From CAYYFX01 sp964571855 (lineage in GTDB: Bacteria > ARS69), in contig CAZNDO010000009.1 in assembly GCA_964571855.1 (NCBI GenBank), positions 95,180 to 159,179 of the forward strand: DNA of 64,000 nucleotides, given 5' to 3'. Below the pieces are notes generated by a model. It ran no database searches, was not told the DNA's origin, and worked only from the letters and a program-made list of their open reading frames with translations. The position numbers and the translations under genes were made by a program. Every line of letters begins with the position of its first letter. The stretch's first letter is position 1. Below, piece after piece: positions 8,538-18,051 of this stretch.

Positions 8538-9983
8538 TCAGCACCCGTCGTCCGAATCGGGCGGCGGCGTGGCGCCGGGTTCCGGGGCGACCTCCGGACC
8601 GAAGGACTCCGGCGGCGCGGCCTCGCGCATCGCACGGCGCTGAGCCTCCATGGCTTCGCGCTGCCGCTCCATCTCCGCGGCGCGGCGCGCCAGGAACTCC
8701 GCCTGACGCGCGGCGTCCTCGGCCCGCCGCGCCATCTCCTCCATCTCCGGGCGGAGTTCCGCGGCGCGCGCGGTCAACTCCGCGTGGCGCGCCTCCAAGG
8801 CAAGCAACTCGGCCTCGAGCGCGCGGAACTCCGCTTCCAGCTTCGGCAGCGGGGGCGTCGGAGGGAGGGGAGCCGGCGTCTCCGACGTGACACCGAGGGG
8901 CGCCGGCGGGGCGACCGGCGCGGGCGTGGCGGCGGGCGCGCCGGGGCGCGGCGGCGACGCGACCGGCGCGGGGGACGACGGGGCGAGATCGTCCGGCGTG
9001 GCGGCAGGCACGTCGGACGTGGGAGCGACGAGCAGCGCGAGCCCGAGCACGGCTCCCGCCGCGAAGAGCGCGCGGCGACCGAGCGGGCGTTCGGGGGAAC
9101 CGTGCAGGATCATGGTCAACCTCTCCTCGAGTTGGCGGACACCGAAGCCGGTGGCGAGCACCGGCACTTCCGTACGGGGCGGGACGAGGAACGCGGCGGC
9201 GGAGACGAGGGCATCGGCGTAGGCGCGCGCGCGGTCCGGCCGGTGCCGCAGGACGAGCGCGTCGCACGCGCGCTCCTCCGCGGCGCGGAGATTGCGGCGC
9301 GCCCACCAAGCCACGGGATGCCACCACCACAGCGCCACGATGAGCAGCTCCAGCGGGCGGAGCCACGGATCGCGGCGCTTCACGTGCGCCAGCTCGTGGG
9401 CGAGGAGCGCGTCGAGCTGGGCATCGGGGAGCCGCGCCAGGAGTCCCGCGGGCAGCACGATCTCCGGTCGCGGCGCCGCGGTCACCGCGGGCGCGATGCG
9501 CAGTGCGGCCACACGCACGCGCGGCGCGCGCGGCAGCCCGAGCTCCCGCGCCACGCGGTCCGCGCGGGCCTGCAGCGCGGGCGGCGCGAGCGGTACGCGG
9601 CGCAGGCGGCGGGCGAAGCGCAGGGCGCGGACGAGGGCGAGCGAAAGGAGCGCAAGCGTCCCGGCGAGCGCGGCGAGCGGGAGGAGCGCGGCGCCGGAAG
9701 ACGCGAGGTCCGCGTGGGCGGGCATTGCCACGCCGGGCGGCGCGACCCCGGGCGACCACGCGGCTGCCGGGGCCGCCTCCGCGGGCACGCACGCCGGCGG
9801 CCCGGACCAGGACGGCAGCACCGGCCAGCCGAACACCGGGACCGCCACGAACCGCAGGAGGACCGCGCCCCACGCGGCGTGCACGAGCGCCGGGCGACGC
9901 ACGCGCCGCGCGACCAGGGCCACCGACACGGCCAGCGCGGTGGCGGCCACCGCGTTCCCCAGGATCCACGGCGCGCCGGTCAT
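8538..9983 (-). CDS. BlaR1/MecR1-type M56 membrane metallopeptidase
   Basis: A 481-residue M56-family membrane peptidase that senses an envelope signal and inactivates the co-encoded repressor. Several hydrophobic segments occur in the first 130 residues and around GRRALFAAGAVLGLALLVAP. The zinc site is LLAHELAHVKRRDPW, followed by the family's WWHPVAWWARR and AAEERACDALVL segments. After the last membrane span comes a proline-rich linker and a long Ala/Glu/Arg coiled coil (about residues 380-460) instead of a penicillin-binding domain, so beta-lactam sensing is not indicated. The ATG at 9983 overlaps the BlaI-like stop as ATGA. Confidence 0.85.
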   Translation of the reverse strand: MTGAPWILGNAVAATALAVSVALVARRVRRPALVHAAWGAVLLRFVAVPVFGWPVLPSWSGPPACVPAEAAPAAAWSPGVAPPGVAMPAHADLASSGAALLPLAALAGTLALLSLALVRALRFARRLRRVPLAPPALQARADRVARELGLPRAPRVRVAALRIAPAVTAAPRPEIVLPAGLLARLPDAQLDALLAHELAHVKRRDPWLRPLELLIVALWWWHPVAWWARRNLRAAEERACDALVLRHRPDRARAYADALVSAAAFLVPPRTEVPVLATGFGVRQLEERLTMILHGSPERPLGRRALFAAGAVLGLALLVAPTSDVPAATPDDLAPSSPAPVASPPRPGAPAATPAPVAPPAPLGVTSETPAPLPPTPPLPKLEAEFRALEAELLALEARHAELTARAAELRPEMEEMARRAEDAARQAEFLARRAAEMERQREAMEAQRRAMREAAPPESFGPEVAPEPGATPPPDSDDGC

Positions 9984-10387
9984 GAGCGCTTCCCCCGGTC
10001 CAGACGATCCACCAGCTCGCGCAGCGCGCGGATGTCCCGGGCCGACAGGCGGCGCGCGTCCACGAGCTGCGTGAGCAGCGGCGCGAGCGATCCCTCGCAC
10101 AGCTTGTCCGCGGCCTCCTGCAGGCGCCCGTCGATCATCTCCTCCCGCGAGACGACGGCGGCGTACACGTTGCGCCGGCCGTCCCGGCGGCGCCGCACGC
10201 AGCGCCGCGCCTCCAGACGCTCCAGGAGCTTCTGCACGGTGGCGTACCCGGAGGCGTCGCCCCCGGGATACAGCACGTCCGTGAGCTCGCGGATCGTGGC
10301 GGTGTCCTGCTCCCACAGGAGCTTCAGCACGGCGAGCTCGGCGTCGGGGACGTCGGTGCGCGGGCGTGGGTCATGCGGTTCGGGCAC
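9980..10387 (-). CDS. BlaI/MecI/CopY-family transcriptional repressor
   Basis: A 135-residue winged-helix repressor with the family pattern DAELAVLKLLWEQDTATIRELTDVLY followed by YATVQKLLERLEARRCVRRRRDGRRNVYAAVVSREE. The C-terminal part (about residues 75-130) is the dimerisation and cleavage region cut by M56 peptidases in known systems. The start is GTG at 10387 with GGGAGG 5-6 bases upstream; no in-frame ATG is available. It is the first gene of a two-gene operon with the M56 peptidase and probably represses its own promoter through the paired palindromes at 10404-10438. Confidence 0.9.
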   Translation of the reverse strand: MPEPHDPRPRTDVPDAELAVLKLLWEQDTATIRELTDVLYPGGDASGYATVQKLLERLEARRCVRRRRDGRRNVYAAVVSREEMIDGRLQEAADKLCEGSLAPLLTQLVDARRLSARDIRALRELVDRLDRGKRS

Positions 10388-10403
10388 GGCGGCCTCCCTG
10401 TCC

Positions 10404-10438
10404 AGACGGGATGTCTTGGACCATAAGACGAAATGTCT
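10404..10438. promoter_or_regulatory. Double BlaI-type operator
   Basis: Two copies of the palindrome AGAC-N5-GTCT occur at 10404-10416 and 10426-10438, with centres 22 bases apart (about two helical turns). They begin 17 bases upstream of the repressor GTG. BlaI/MecI dimers bind dyads of this general layout, so these are the likely autoregulatory sites. Confidence 0.7.
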
Positions 10439-10642
10439 GACCCGTCAACCGTGGCGCGGAGATTGTGGATGGCCGCCCGCAAGCGCCGGAACGCCCGGCG
10501 GTTGCGGCCGGCGCGGGCGAGTGGCCGTGTAAGGCATTCTGCAACAACGATTTGAGGACACTCTTCCACAGTCTCTGAACCACAGGGTTTGACGCCGCCC
10601 CCGGGGGCGGGGGAAGGTGCGCCATCGTCGCCGGAGGCGGAT

Positions 10643-11695
10643 GTGCGTCCCGTGTCCCTTGCTTGGGTCCTCCTCGCCGCCCTCGCCCCCGGCGCGCTCG
10701 GCGCCGCGGGCGAAGGGAGCCCGGCGGACGAGGCGATCGCGAAGGCCGTCACCGCCGCGTTGCGCGACGACCGCCGCGACACCGGCGACGACGCGTCGTC
10801 CCTCCTGGTGTGGCCGGTGCAGGTGGACGAGCGCCTGGACGACGGGGCGCCTCCCTTCCCGTTCGAGCGGGGCGAGGAGCGGTTGGCGTCGTTCCGGGAG
10901 CGGCGCGAGGAGAGCGTGCGCGAGGTGGCCGCGCACTGGCTGCACGCGGCCGGCATCGCGTTCGCCCCGGAGTCGCTCGGCCGCGCGATCGTCGAGGCGG
11001 CGGGCCGGTCCGTCGCGCACGTGGTCGGCCCGGGGCGCGCCGCGGAGGTGCTGGCCGCGACGGGCGCCGGCGCGGGGGCGCCGTCCCTGCTGCGCGCGGT
11101 GGATCGCAGCGAGCTGCTCCGCGCGACCGCGGCGCCGCGCATCCTCCGCGCGCGCGTCGGCCTGACGTACGAAGTGGAGGCGTGGGACTGGACCGACGAA
11201 CGGTTCCTTCCGATCCGCATGACCCTCCGCCCGCGCGTGCGCTTCGAGATCCTGGACACGGAGTCCGCCGCCGTTCTCGGCACGTACGAGTCGAACCTGC
11301 TGGACCGGCTGGTCTACGAGCCGGAGGCCGAGGTGGTGCACGTGTCCACCGAAGCACGCCCCGCGGCGCGCGGCCGCCGGCGCACGCACGACGTGCACGT
11401 TCGCGTGCGCGTCTCGAACATGATGGGACGCGAGGCGACCGTGGGATTCTGCATGGAGACCGACGCGCGGAAGAGCCGGTCCATGCATCTGCGTTGGGGC
11501 CCGATGGACACGGTGTCCGAGGAGTTCGAGGTGACGTTCTCCGACGTGGAGGAGCCGCCCGTGGGGCGGCGCGGCCGGGTCGACGTCCGCGCCTGGGTGG
11601 CGCAGGGCTACGGCACGCGAAAGCGGCGGCCCGGACCGTGCGAGGCGAATCGTCCGGAAGCGGAGCTGGCGTATGCGTGGCGACGGGTGCGGTGA
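10643..11695 (+). CDS. Secreted protein of unknown function
   Basis: A 350-residue protein. GTG at 10643 is chosen because GGAGG lies 5 bases upstream and the signal peptide (VSLAWVLLAALAPGALGAAG) follows directly; the frame is also open to 10589. The mature protein has a helical, charge-rich first half and a beta-rich second half (VGLTYEVEAWDWTDERFLPIRMTLRPRVRFEILD; HDVHVRVRVSNMMGREATVGFCMETD). No family is recognised. The middle repeats Glu/Arg-rich helices. It converges with the next minus-strand gene across 12 bases. Confidence 0.7.
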   Translation: MRPVSLAWVLLAALAPGALGAAGEGSPADEAIAKAVTAALRDDRRDTGDDASSLLVWPVQVDERLDDGAPPFPFERGEERLASFRERREESVREVAAHWLHAAGIAFAPESLGRAIVEAAGRSVAHVVGPGRAAEVLAATGAGAGAPSLLRAVDRSELLRATAAPRILRARVGLTYEVEAWDWTDERFLPIRMTLRPRVRFEILDTESAAVLGTYESNLLDRLVYEPEAEVVHVSTEARPAARGRRRTHDVHVRVRVSNMMGREATVGFCMETDARKSRSMHLRWGPMDTVSEEFEVTFSDVEEPPVGRRGRVDVRAWVAQGYGTRKRRPGPCEANRPEAELAYAWRRVR

Positions 11696-11707
11696 GGGCG
11701 GCCGCGA

Positions 11708-12181
11708 CTACGACGTGGGGAGGAGCTTGCGCGGGATCCGGCAGCTCGGCGACTCGGGGAAGGCAACCCACACGTCGCCTACGCGCTGCGCGGCGATGAG
11801 GCGGGCTTCCGATACGCGCGGGCGCGCGCCGGCCGCGTCGGCTGCGGTCCACATCGAGCTGGGGTAGAGGACGGTGGCGCGCTCCGCCAGCGGCTCCACG
11901 GTCAGCTCGCCGTCCGCCACGCGGAGGACGGCGGCGTCGGCCACGGTCACGCTGCGCGTGGGGGAGAACGTGCCCGGGCGGAACACGGGATCCTTGCCGG
12001 TGTCCGTCACCACCGCGGCGATCACGGTGCCGTAGGCGGAGAGATCCTGCACGCGCTGCGCGAGCTCCGCGCGCGTGCGCACGTCGGCGACGCGCCGGGA
12101 CCGCTCGGCCTGCGACGGGGTCGAGCCGACGGACAGAAGCAGGGCGCCGACCGCGAGCCACCCGGGCCGGTTGCGCTTCAT
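11708..12181 (-). CDS. Small secreted protein of unknown function
   Basis: A 157-residue exported protein. The ATG at 12181 has AGGAGG 8 bases upstream and is followed by a signal peptide (NRPGWLAVGALLLSVGSTPSQA). An ATG at 12205 would include the Shine-Dalgarno in the coding region and is rejected. The mature chain is one compact alpha/beta unit (VQDLSAYGTVIAAVVTDTGKDPVF...VTVADAAVLRVADGELTVEPL) with no recognised family. A short C-terminal Cys occurs in SCRIP. Confidence 0.7.
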   Translation of the reverse strand: MKRNRPGWLAVGALLLSVGSTPSQAERSRRVADVRTRAELAQRVQDLSAYGTVIAAVVTDTGKDPVFRPGTFSPTRSVTVADAAVLRVADGELTVEPLAERATVLYPSSMWTAADAAGARPRVSEARLIAAQRVGDVWVAFPESPSCRIPRKLLPTS

Positions 12182-12373
12182 CGAAGGGTCCTCCTGCTCC
12201 CGCATACGGATTCGAACGCCGCGGATGCTAGCCCAAGGCCGGCGCGACCGGCAAACCGCGCGCGGGGGCGGCGCGGACGTGCGGCGGCCGTTGACAGGGC
12301 GCGCAAGTGACGGTCTGATAGCGGGCTCGCCGATTCCACCGCGACCGGGCCCACCCGCCCAGGATGGCCGGCA

Positions 12374-13108
12374 ATGAGGCGCCTTCCCGGAGTTTCACCC
12401 GGCCTTCTCGTGTTCTTCACGGTGCTGGCCGGGGACTCGAGGGCGGACCTCCTGGTGTACGGGGCCGCGGCGGACGTGGAGGCGTTCCACGCGGCCGTCC
12501 GCGACTGCGAGTGCGCGCCGCCCTTCGCACGCGCGTGGCAGCGCGCGGTGGACACGAAGGCCGAGGTCCGGCTCTACGTGGTGCGGGACTTCGAGCGCCA
12601 CGTGCGCACGAAGGACGTGGACTCGCGCAACGTCGTCTTCGTGGACATGCTCGATGCCATGCGCACCGGCGAGAACGTGCACCTCATGGACCTCTCGGAT
12701 CTGGACGCGTTCCCGCAGGCGCTGCACTGCGTGCCGGATTCCGCGGGACGGGTGGCGCCGCCCGTCCTGCCCGAGCCGCCGTGGGCGTCCACGCGCTGCT
12801 CCATCCTGCTGCACGTGATCTCCGAGGCGCGCCGCATGGCGGAGGGCGCCGGGTACGACGACGCGCATCGCGGCGCCATCGACGACGAGAACGCGCTCCG
12901 CGCCCACCTGGGCCAGGACGTGCGCATCCTCAAGCGTCTCTCGGGGCCGGAGCAACTGGCCGAGGACACGCGCTGGGGCTGCTCCACGATCGTGATCTCC
13001 TATCCGCACATCACGCTGTTCGACGGGGCGCGCTCCGAGACCTTCACGGTGGACGAGATGGGCCGCGTCCTCCTCCCGCCGCGGTTCGAGACCTCCGACC
13101 GCCCGTGA
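12374..13108 (+). CDS. Secreted hypothetical protein
   Basis: A 244-residue protein with an N-terminal signal (LPGVSPGLLVFFTVLAGDSRA). Features visible are paired cysteines (CECAPP), an alpha/beta first half (VRLYVVRDFERHV, NVVFVDMLDAM) and a helix-rich segment with His and acidic residues (LLHVISEARRMAEGAGYDDAHRGAIDDENALR). The pattern hints at a small enzyme, but there is no HExxH or other catalytic signature I can rely on. Its 3' end is about 130 bases upstream of the next secreted-protein gene. Confidence 0.65.
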   Translation: MRRLPGVSPGLLVFFTVLAGDSRADLLVYGAAADVEAFHAAVRDCECAPPFARAWQRAVDTKAEVRLYVVRDFERHVRTKDVDSRNVVFVDMLDAMRTGENVHLMDLSDLDAFPQALHCVPDSAGRVAPPVLPEPPWASTRCSILLHVISEARRMAEGAGYDDAHRGAIDDENALRAHLGQDVRILKRLSGPEQLAEDTRWGCSTIVISYPHITLFDGARSETFTVDEMGRVLLPPRFETSDRP

Positions 13109-13242
13109 CCGGTCGGGGCCCCCGTGGCCCCTTTCCCGCCACCGCGGCGCATGGGGGAGTGGACGGGACCGTCCGGCGCGGGTCGCCCGCGCGGTGGCCC
13201 GTGTGCGCGTGCTCCGCTCCCCGCATCCTCCGGAGGCCCCCG

Positions 13243-13785
13243 ATGAAGCCGCAAGTCGTTGTCACCATGGGTTTTGTGATCTCCGCCCTCGTCGCCCCGG
13301 GCGCCGCGTCGGCCGCGGACCGCACCGAGGGAGCGGCGCCCCCCGCGTCCGTCGGCCAGGCCACGGCCGTCCCGGCGGACCCCGCGACCAAGGCGCCGGC
13401 CGCCCCGTCCGAGTTCCGGTACGGCCCCATCCACGCCGAGGACCCCGCGGTCCGCGCGCAGATCAAGCAGCTGTACCGCGAGCAGGCCGACCTCGACCGC
13501 GCCACCGGCGAGCGCCTCGCGGAGCTGAACGCGGCGTTCCAGGCCGAACCGGACGGCGACGTCCGGCTGCGCCTCCAGCACGAGATGATCCAGGCGAAGC
13601 AGGACCTGCAGCTCCACTCGATGGAGCTGGGCATGGAGATCGCGCGGCTGAACGAGGACGTGGGCCGCGTGGCGGAGTACGAGCAGGCGATCGACCGCAT
13701 GCTGCACCCCGAGAAGTACATGCCCGCGCCCGCCGATCCGTCGATCGCGCGCGAGCGCGCCCGCCAGCTGGGTCTCGAGAACTAG
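13243..13785 (+). CDS. Secreted coiled-coil protein
   Basis: A 180-residue exported protein. The ATG at 13243 has GGAGG 6 bases upstream and is followed by a signal peptide (VVVTMGFVISALVAPGAASA). After an Ala/Pro-rich linker the chain is almost entirely helical and charged (VRAQIKQLYREQADLDRATGERLAELNAAF, LQHEMIQAKQDLQLHSMELGMEIARLNEDVGRVAEYEQAIDRML), a pattern of periplasmic coiled-coil or Spy/OmpH-like chaperones. No specific family is assigned. It ends 14 bases before the subtilisin-like protease gene and may be co-transcribed with it, perhaps as an accessory to the protease. Confidence 0.7.
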   Translation: MKPQVVVTMGFVISALVAPGAASAADRTEGAAPPASVGQATAVPADPATKAPAAPSEFRYGPIHAEDPAVRAQIKQLYREQADLDRATGERLAELNAAFQAEPDGDVRLRLQHEMIQAKQDLQLHSMELGMEIARLNEDVGRVAEYEQAIDRMLHPEKYMPAPADPSIARERARQLGLEN

Positions 13786-13799
13786 GGAAGGGGCCCATC

Positions 13800-16700
13800 A
13801 TGAAGCGATTGCACCTGCCGGCGGCGCTGGCCGCCCTGATCGCGACCGCGGCGCTCGCCGCCCCGGTCGCCGCGCTCGAGATCGCCGAGGTCCGCGGCGA
13901 TTTCTACTACGACTCGCAAGGCAACCTCGTGGGTCACCGCAACGCCGACCTGCCCGAGGGGCTGGAGCGGCGCCCGATGAGCCACAAGGAGAAGTTCGCG
14001 CTGATGGGGCTCACGCTCCCGGCGCCCTCCGCGCGCCTCGCCGCGCGCGAGGTCTTCCCGAAGCCCGCGCGCGTGGACGACCGCCCCGAGCTGTCGCGGG
14101 ACAAGGTGATCGTGAAGTTCACGGACGACGTGCGCGTCCGGCTGCGCGACGGCCGGCTGCGCGCGGGCGGGGCCTCGTTCGCCGAGGTGGACGCCATCCT
14201 GGCGCGCTACCCGGACGCCACGCTGCACCGCGTGTTCGACGCCGAGGAGCGGATCCTCGACGAGAACCGCGAGACCGGCGAGCTCCTGTCCGGCAAGGCG
14301 CTGGCCGACCTGAACAACCTGTACGTGTTCACCTTCGAGACGCCGAGCGAGCGCGGCGTGGCGCTCGCGAACGAGCTGCTCGCGCTGGACTCGGTGGAGT
14401 CCGCGTACCTGCAGGCGCCGGGGCAGGCCCCGGGCCCGTGCGGCGACGCGGCGCCGGCCACGCCGAACTGGGAGGCCAACCAGACGTACCTGGACGCCGC
14501 GCCCACCGGGCTGGACTCGCGCTACGCGTGGGCGTACCACGCCGGCGGGAACGGCTACGGCCCCGGCTACTGGATCGCCGACCTGGAGTGGGACTGGTGC
14601 ACGGGCCACGAGGACATCCCGGCCACGGCCGCGGACGTGCTCAACGGCCTCTCCGGCGCCGCCGGCCCGGACCACGGCACCGCCGTGCTCGGCATCATCG
14701 GCGCGTGCAACAACGGCTTCGGCATGACCGGCATGGCGCACGACGTCACGCTGAAGATGTGCGACTTCGACTCGGAACTCACCTGGGCCGCGAACATCCA
14801 GGAAGCGGACGTGTGGCTCGTGGCGGGCGAGGTCATGCTCCTGGAGATCCACATCCTGGGTCCGGACTCCGGGCTGACCTGCGTGTGCAACTGCGCGCAG
14901 CACGAGTACGTGCCGGTGGAGTGGGACCTGGCGTCCTTCCTCGCCATCCAGACCGCCACCGCGAACGGGATCATCGTGGTGGAGGCCGGCGGCAACGGCT
15001 CGATGAACCTGGACTCGGCCATCTACGGCGGCTGGTTCAACCCGTCGCACGACTCCGGCGCGATCATGGTCGGTGCCGGCGTTCCGGGCACGCACGCCCC
15101 CGAGTGCTGGACGAACTCCGGCGCCCGGATCAACGTGCAGGGCTGGGGCAGCCAAATCTACACGATGGGCTACTTCGACCTGTGGTGGGGCACGCTGGAC
15201 TGCACCCAGGACTACACCGCCACGTTCGGCGGGACGTCCGGCGCGTCGCCGATGATCGTCAGCGCGTCCGCCTCGCTGCAGGGGATCGCGAAGGCGAAGT
15301 ACGGCGTGACCCTGTCGGCCGCGCAGATGCGCGCGCTGCTGCCCGTCGGCGGCACGCCGCAGGGCGCGCCGACCACGCGGAACATCGGGCCGATGCCGAA
15401 CCTCGTGAACGCCATCAACGCGCTGGAGCCGGACGTCGTCCCCTGGCATACGCCGGGCGGATGGACGTACCCCCTCGTGCCGCGCACGGTCGCGGATGCG
15501 AACGCCGGCTACGCTCCGCTGGCATCCGGCGCGCTCCCGGGGAACGTGGCGGGGACGTACTGGAACTGGACCGAGCTGAACGCCTCCCCGTACACGTCCA
15601 CGCTGACCTTCCCGAAGGCCGGTCTCTTCGTGGATGACGGCATGCTCTACTGGTGCAACAACAACAACCTCTCGCCCAACTGGTGGGAGTACTGCGCGAA
15701 CGCGGGGCCCACCGTGATCAAGGGCGGTCGCCACACGATCCTCAACCGCTCGGACGTGTTCGCCACCGAGGAGGAGTCCAACGAGGCGAACGACTGGACG
15801 CGGCAGTTCATCTGGTCGCCGCTCGCGCTCGCCACGAACGCGCCGGTGCAGCGCACGTACGACCCGCCGCGCACGTCCACGGGGTACGGTCCGTACTACA
15901 ACGCGGAGGGCTTCTCCGGGACCACGGCGTCCTACTGGACGGCGTTCGCGGTGATCCCCACGGCTACGGGGTCGGACTTCGACGTGTACCTGCACAACGA
16001 GGCGCCGATGAACGTCCCGCAGCAGGGGTTCGGCGCGTCGCTCGCGACGTCCGGCGCGGGATCGGACGTCAGCGACTTCGTGATCGTGGACCGGAACATC
16101 GCCGCGTCCGGCACCTACTACGCCAGCGGGATCAACTGGACCGGCACCGCCGACAAGGTCGTGGAGGCGGATTCGGACCAGGGCGTGGTCTTCAACCCCG
16201 GCGTGAACGGACCGTACAACCTCGGCCCCGGGGAGATCGTGGACATGCACGAGATCTTCCTGACCGGGGGCGTGCCCACGCGCATCCACGTGCGGGCGCT
16301 GGGCGGCACGGCGAACGTGGGCCTCTCGGTGCACCAGGATCCGAGCGGGTTCACCTCGAAGTGGGCCGCCGTGGCGATGGCCGACAACGCGGGGCCGGGC
16401 GCGGACGAGTGGGTGATCGTGGACCGGACCGGCTGGCACGGGATCGCCGTGTGGAAGCAGCGGTCCACCGACCTGCCGGCGTCGCTGGACTACAACCTCA
16501 TCGTGTCGCAGCTCCCGAACCTGGCCCGGACGACCCCGGCCGGCTGGTACGGGACGCTCGTGCCGCGCCAGACCACGGACGCCACGACGACCTACGCGCC
16601 GCTCCCGGCGGTCCTCGACGGCAACGTCGCCACGATGTCGTACAACGTGGCCACCATCAACGAGGGCCCCGGCGCCGTGGGCAACTGGCAAAACTACCTG

Positions 16701-17954
16701 TACGTGGACGACGCCTGGTACTGGTACTTCATCTCCGGCAGCCCGTGGCCGCAGGGATCGGTGGCGCAGTGGATCAACACCGCGCAGGGGCTCGTGCCGT
16801 TCAGCGTCGTCCGCGGCGGCCGGCACCACCTGCGGCTCGACATGGACTTCTTCAACGAGGTCGGCGAGGCGCTGGAGGATGACAACCGGCACGTGGAGTG
16901 GTTCGCGTGGTCGCCGCTGGCGCTCACGCCGGGCGTGCCGGTCGGCCGCGATCCGGGGCCGGTGAAGGAGCCCACGGGCTACGGGCCGGACTACTCGTGC
17001 GACGGCTTCGCCACGGGCCTCGCCTCGTACTGGTCCGCCGTCGGCGTGCTGCCCGCCACGATGGGCGCGGACTACGACGTCCGCACGCACGCGGCGTACG
17101 TGGGCAGCAAGGACGGGTTCAACGGCTTCATCGACTGGTCCGGGGACGCGCAGGACGGCGCCGTGGACTTCGCCGTCGTGAACTACAACGTGGCCGGCGC
17201 GGTGCCGGACTTCTCGGTGCTGAACTGGAACGCGTCCGGCGACCAGTTCGTCGTGGAGCGCGCGGAGGCGTTCAACGTCTTCGCCGTCAACCCCGGCATG
17301 ACGGTGCTCGGTCCGTTCACCGAGGGCGCGAACGGCGTGCTCGAGGCGTTCGAGATGTACGTGCCGCCGGCGTCGGTGGGTCTGCCGGTGTACGTCTCGC
17401 TCGCGTACGACTCCGGCGACGCGAACCTGGGCATCAGGCTGTTCGACGGGACGCTGCCGTACCACAACAAGTGGTCCTCGGGCAGCTACGCGGACTTCGG
17501 CGGACCGGGCGCGGACGAGCACATCGCGCCGGTCGTGTATTCGTCGGCCGGGTACCAGGGCATCGTGGTGCACAAGACGGACGCCACGGACCTGCCGAAG
17601 AGCGCCACGTACCGGCTCGTGATCTCCGTCGGCGCGCCGGTCACGGACGCGCCCGTGGTGGAGGCGCCGCCGACGCGGTTCGCGCTGGCGTCGCCGCGGC
17701 CGAACCCGTTCGCGTCCGAGACGTCGCTGCGCTTCGACGTGCCCGCCGGCGGCGGCGCGGCGAGCGTGGTGGTGTACGACGTGAACGGCCGCAAGGTGGC
17801 CACGCTGGCCGAGGGCGAGCGCGCCGCCGGCCGGCACACGCTCACGTGGGACGGAAGGGATGCGCGCGGCGAGCGGGTGGCCGCGGGCGTGTACTTCGCG
17901 CGCCTGGAGAGCTCCGCGGTCACGGAGACGCGGAAGATCACGCGGTTGAGGTAG
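13800..17954 (+). CDS. Subtilisin-like S8 secreted protease with C-terminal sorting domain
   Basis: A 1384-residue exported serine protease. A signal peptide is followed by a propeptide-like region (about residues 90-205, VIVKFTDDVRVRL...FTFETPSERGVALANELL). The catalytic domain has Asp261 (IADLEWDW), His292 (PDHGTAVLG) and Ser480 (GGTSGASP). Two related modules of about 350 residues follow, each opening GW(T/Y)..LVPR..D and later carrying GGRH, WSPLAL, TGYGP and GPGADE blocks. The last 90 residues are a FlgD/type-IX-like sorting unit (PNPF, VVYDVNGRKVATL, GVYFARLE). Such tails direct outer-membrane export in FCB-group bacteria; whether a type IX system exists here cannot be judged. Confidence 0.9.
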   Translation: MKRLHLPAALAALIATAALAAPVAALEIAEVRGDFYYDSQGNLVGHRNADLPEGLERRPMSHKEKFALMGLTLPAPSARLAAREVFPKPARVDDRPELSRDKVIVKFTDDVRVRLRDGRLRAGGASFAEVDAILARYPDATLHRVFDAEERILDENRETGELLSGKALADLNNLYVFTFETPSERGVALANELLALDSVESAYLQAPGQAPGPCGDAAPATPNWEANQTYLDAAPTGLDSRYAWAYHAGGNGYGPGYWIADLEWDWCTGHEDIPATAADVLNGLSGAAGPDHGTAVLGIIGACNNGFGMTGMAHDVTLKMCDFDSELTWAANIQEADVWLVAGEVMLLEIHILGPDSGLTCVCNCAQHEYVPVEWDLASFLAIQTATANGIIVVEAGGNGSMNLDSAIYGGWFNPSHDSGAIMVGAGVPGTHAPECWTNSGARINVQGWGSQIYTMGYFDLWWGTLDCTQDYTATFGGTSGASPMIVSASASLQGIAKAKYGVTLSAAQMRALLPVGGTPQGAPTTRNIGPMPNLVNAINALEPDVVPWHTPGGWTYPLVPRTVADANAGYAPLASGALPGNVAGTYWNWTELNASPYTSTLTFPKAGLFVDDGMLYWCNNNNLSPNWWEYCANAGPTVIKGGRHTILNRSDVFATEEESNEANDWTRQFIWSPLALATNAPVQRTYDPPRTSTGYGPYYNAEGFSGTTASYWTAFAVIPTATGSDFDVYLHNEAPMNVPQQGFGASLATSGAGSDVSDFVIVDRNIAASGTYYASGINWTGTADKVVEADSDQGVVFNPGVNGPYNLGPGEIVDMHEIFLTGGVPTRIHVRALGGTANVGLSVHQDPSGFTSKWAAVAMADNAGPGADEWVIVDRTGWHGIAVWKQRSTDLPASLDYNLIVSQLPNLARTTPAGWYGTLVPRQTTDATTTYAPLPAVLDGNVATMSYNVATINEGPGAVGNWQNYLYVDDAWYWYFISGSPWPQGSVAQWINTAQGLVPFSVVRGGRHHLRLDMDFFNEVGEALEDDNRHVEWFAWSPLALTPGVPVGRDPGPVKEPTGYGPDYSCDGFATGLASYWSAVGVLPATMGADYDVRTHAAYVGSKDGFNGFIDWSGDAQDGAVDFAVVNYNVAGAVPDFSVLNWNASGDQFVVERAEAFNVFAVNPGMTVLGPFTEGANGVLEAFEMYVPPASVGLPVYVSLAYDSGDANLGIRLFDGTLPYHNKWSSGSYADFGGPGADEHIAPVVYSSAGYQGIVVHKTDATDLPKSATYRLVISVGAPVTDAPVVEAPPTRFALASPRPNPFASETSLRFDVPAGGGAASVVVYDVNGRKVATLAEGERAAGRHTLTWDGRDARGERVAAGVYFARLESSAVTETRKITRLR

Positions 17955-18013
17955 TCCGGAAGCGGTGCAGCGCAGGACCCGGGCGGCACTGGCCGCCGTC
18001 CGGGGAGAGCACG

Positions 18014-18045
18014 GGGCCGGGGCGCGCGGAAGCGTCCCGGCCCTT
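18014..18045. terminator. Bidirectional rho-independent-like terminator
   Basis: A 12-base-pair G+C stem (18014-18025 pairing with 18032-18043, one G-U wobble) with a 6-base loop, followed by TT on the plus strand. It lies between the convergent protease and lipoprotein genes. Confidence 0.6.
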
Positions 18046-18051
18046 CGTGCG

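Noticed and set aside
12374..13108. Possible zinc metalloprotease in the secreted 244-residue protein
   Set aside because: His and Glu residues occur in a helix (HVISEA) but there is no HExxH or third ligand pattern.
13782..17837. A 1351-codon open frame opposite the subtilisin-like protease gene
   Set aside because: It is a shadow created by G/C-rich third positions. Its composition (Arg/Val/Gly/His/Ala) is not protein-like, and the plus strand carries an intact catalytic triad.
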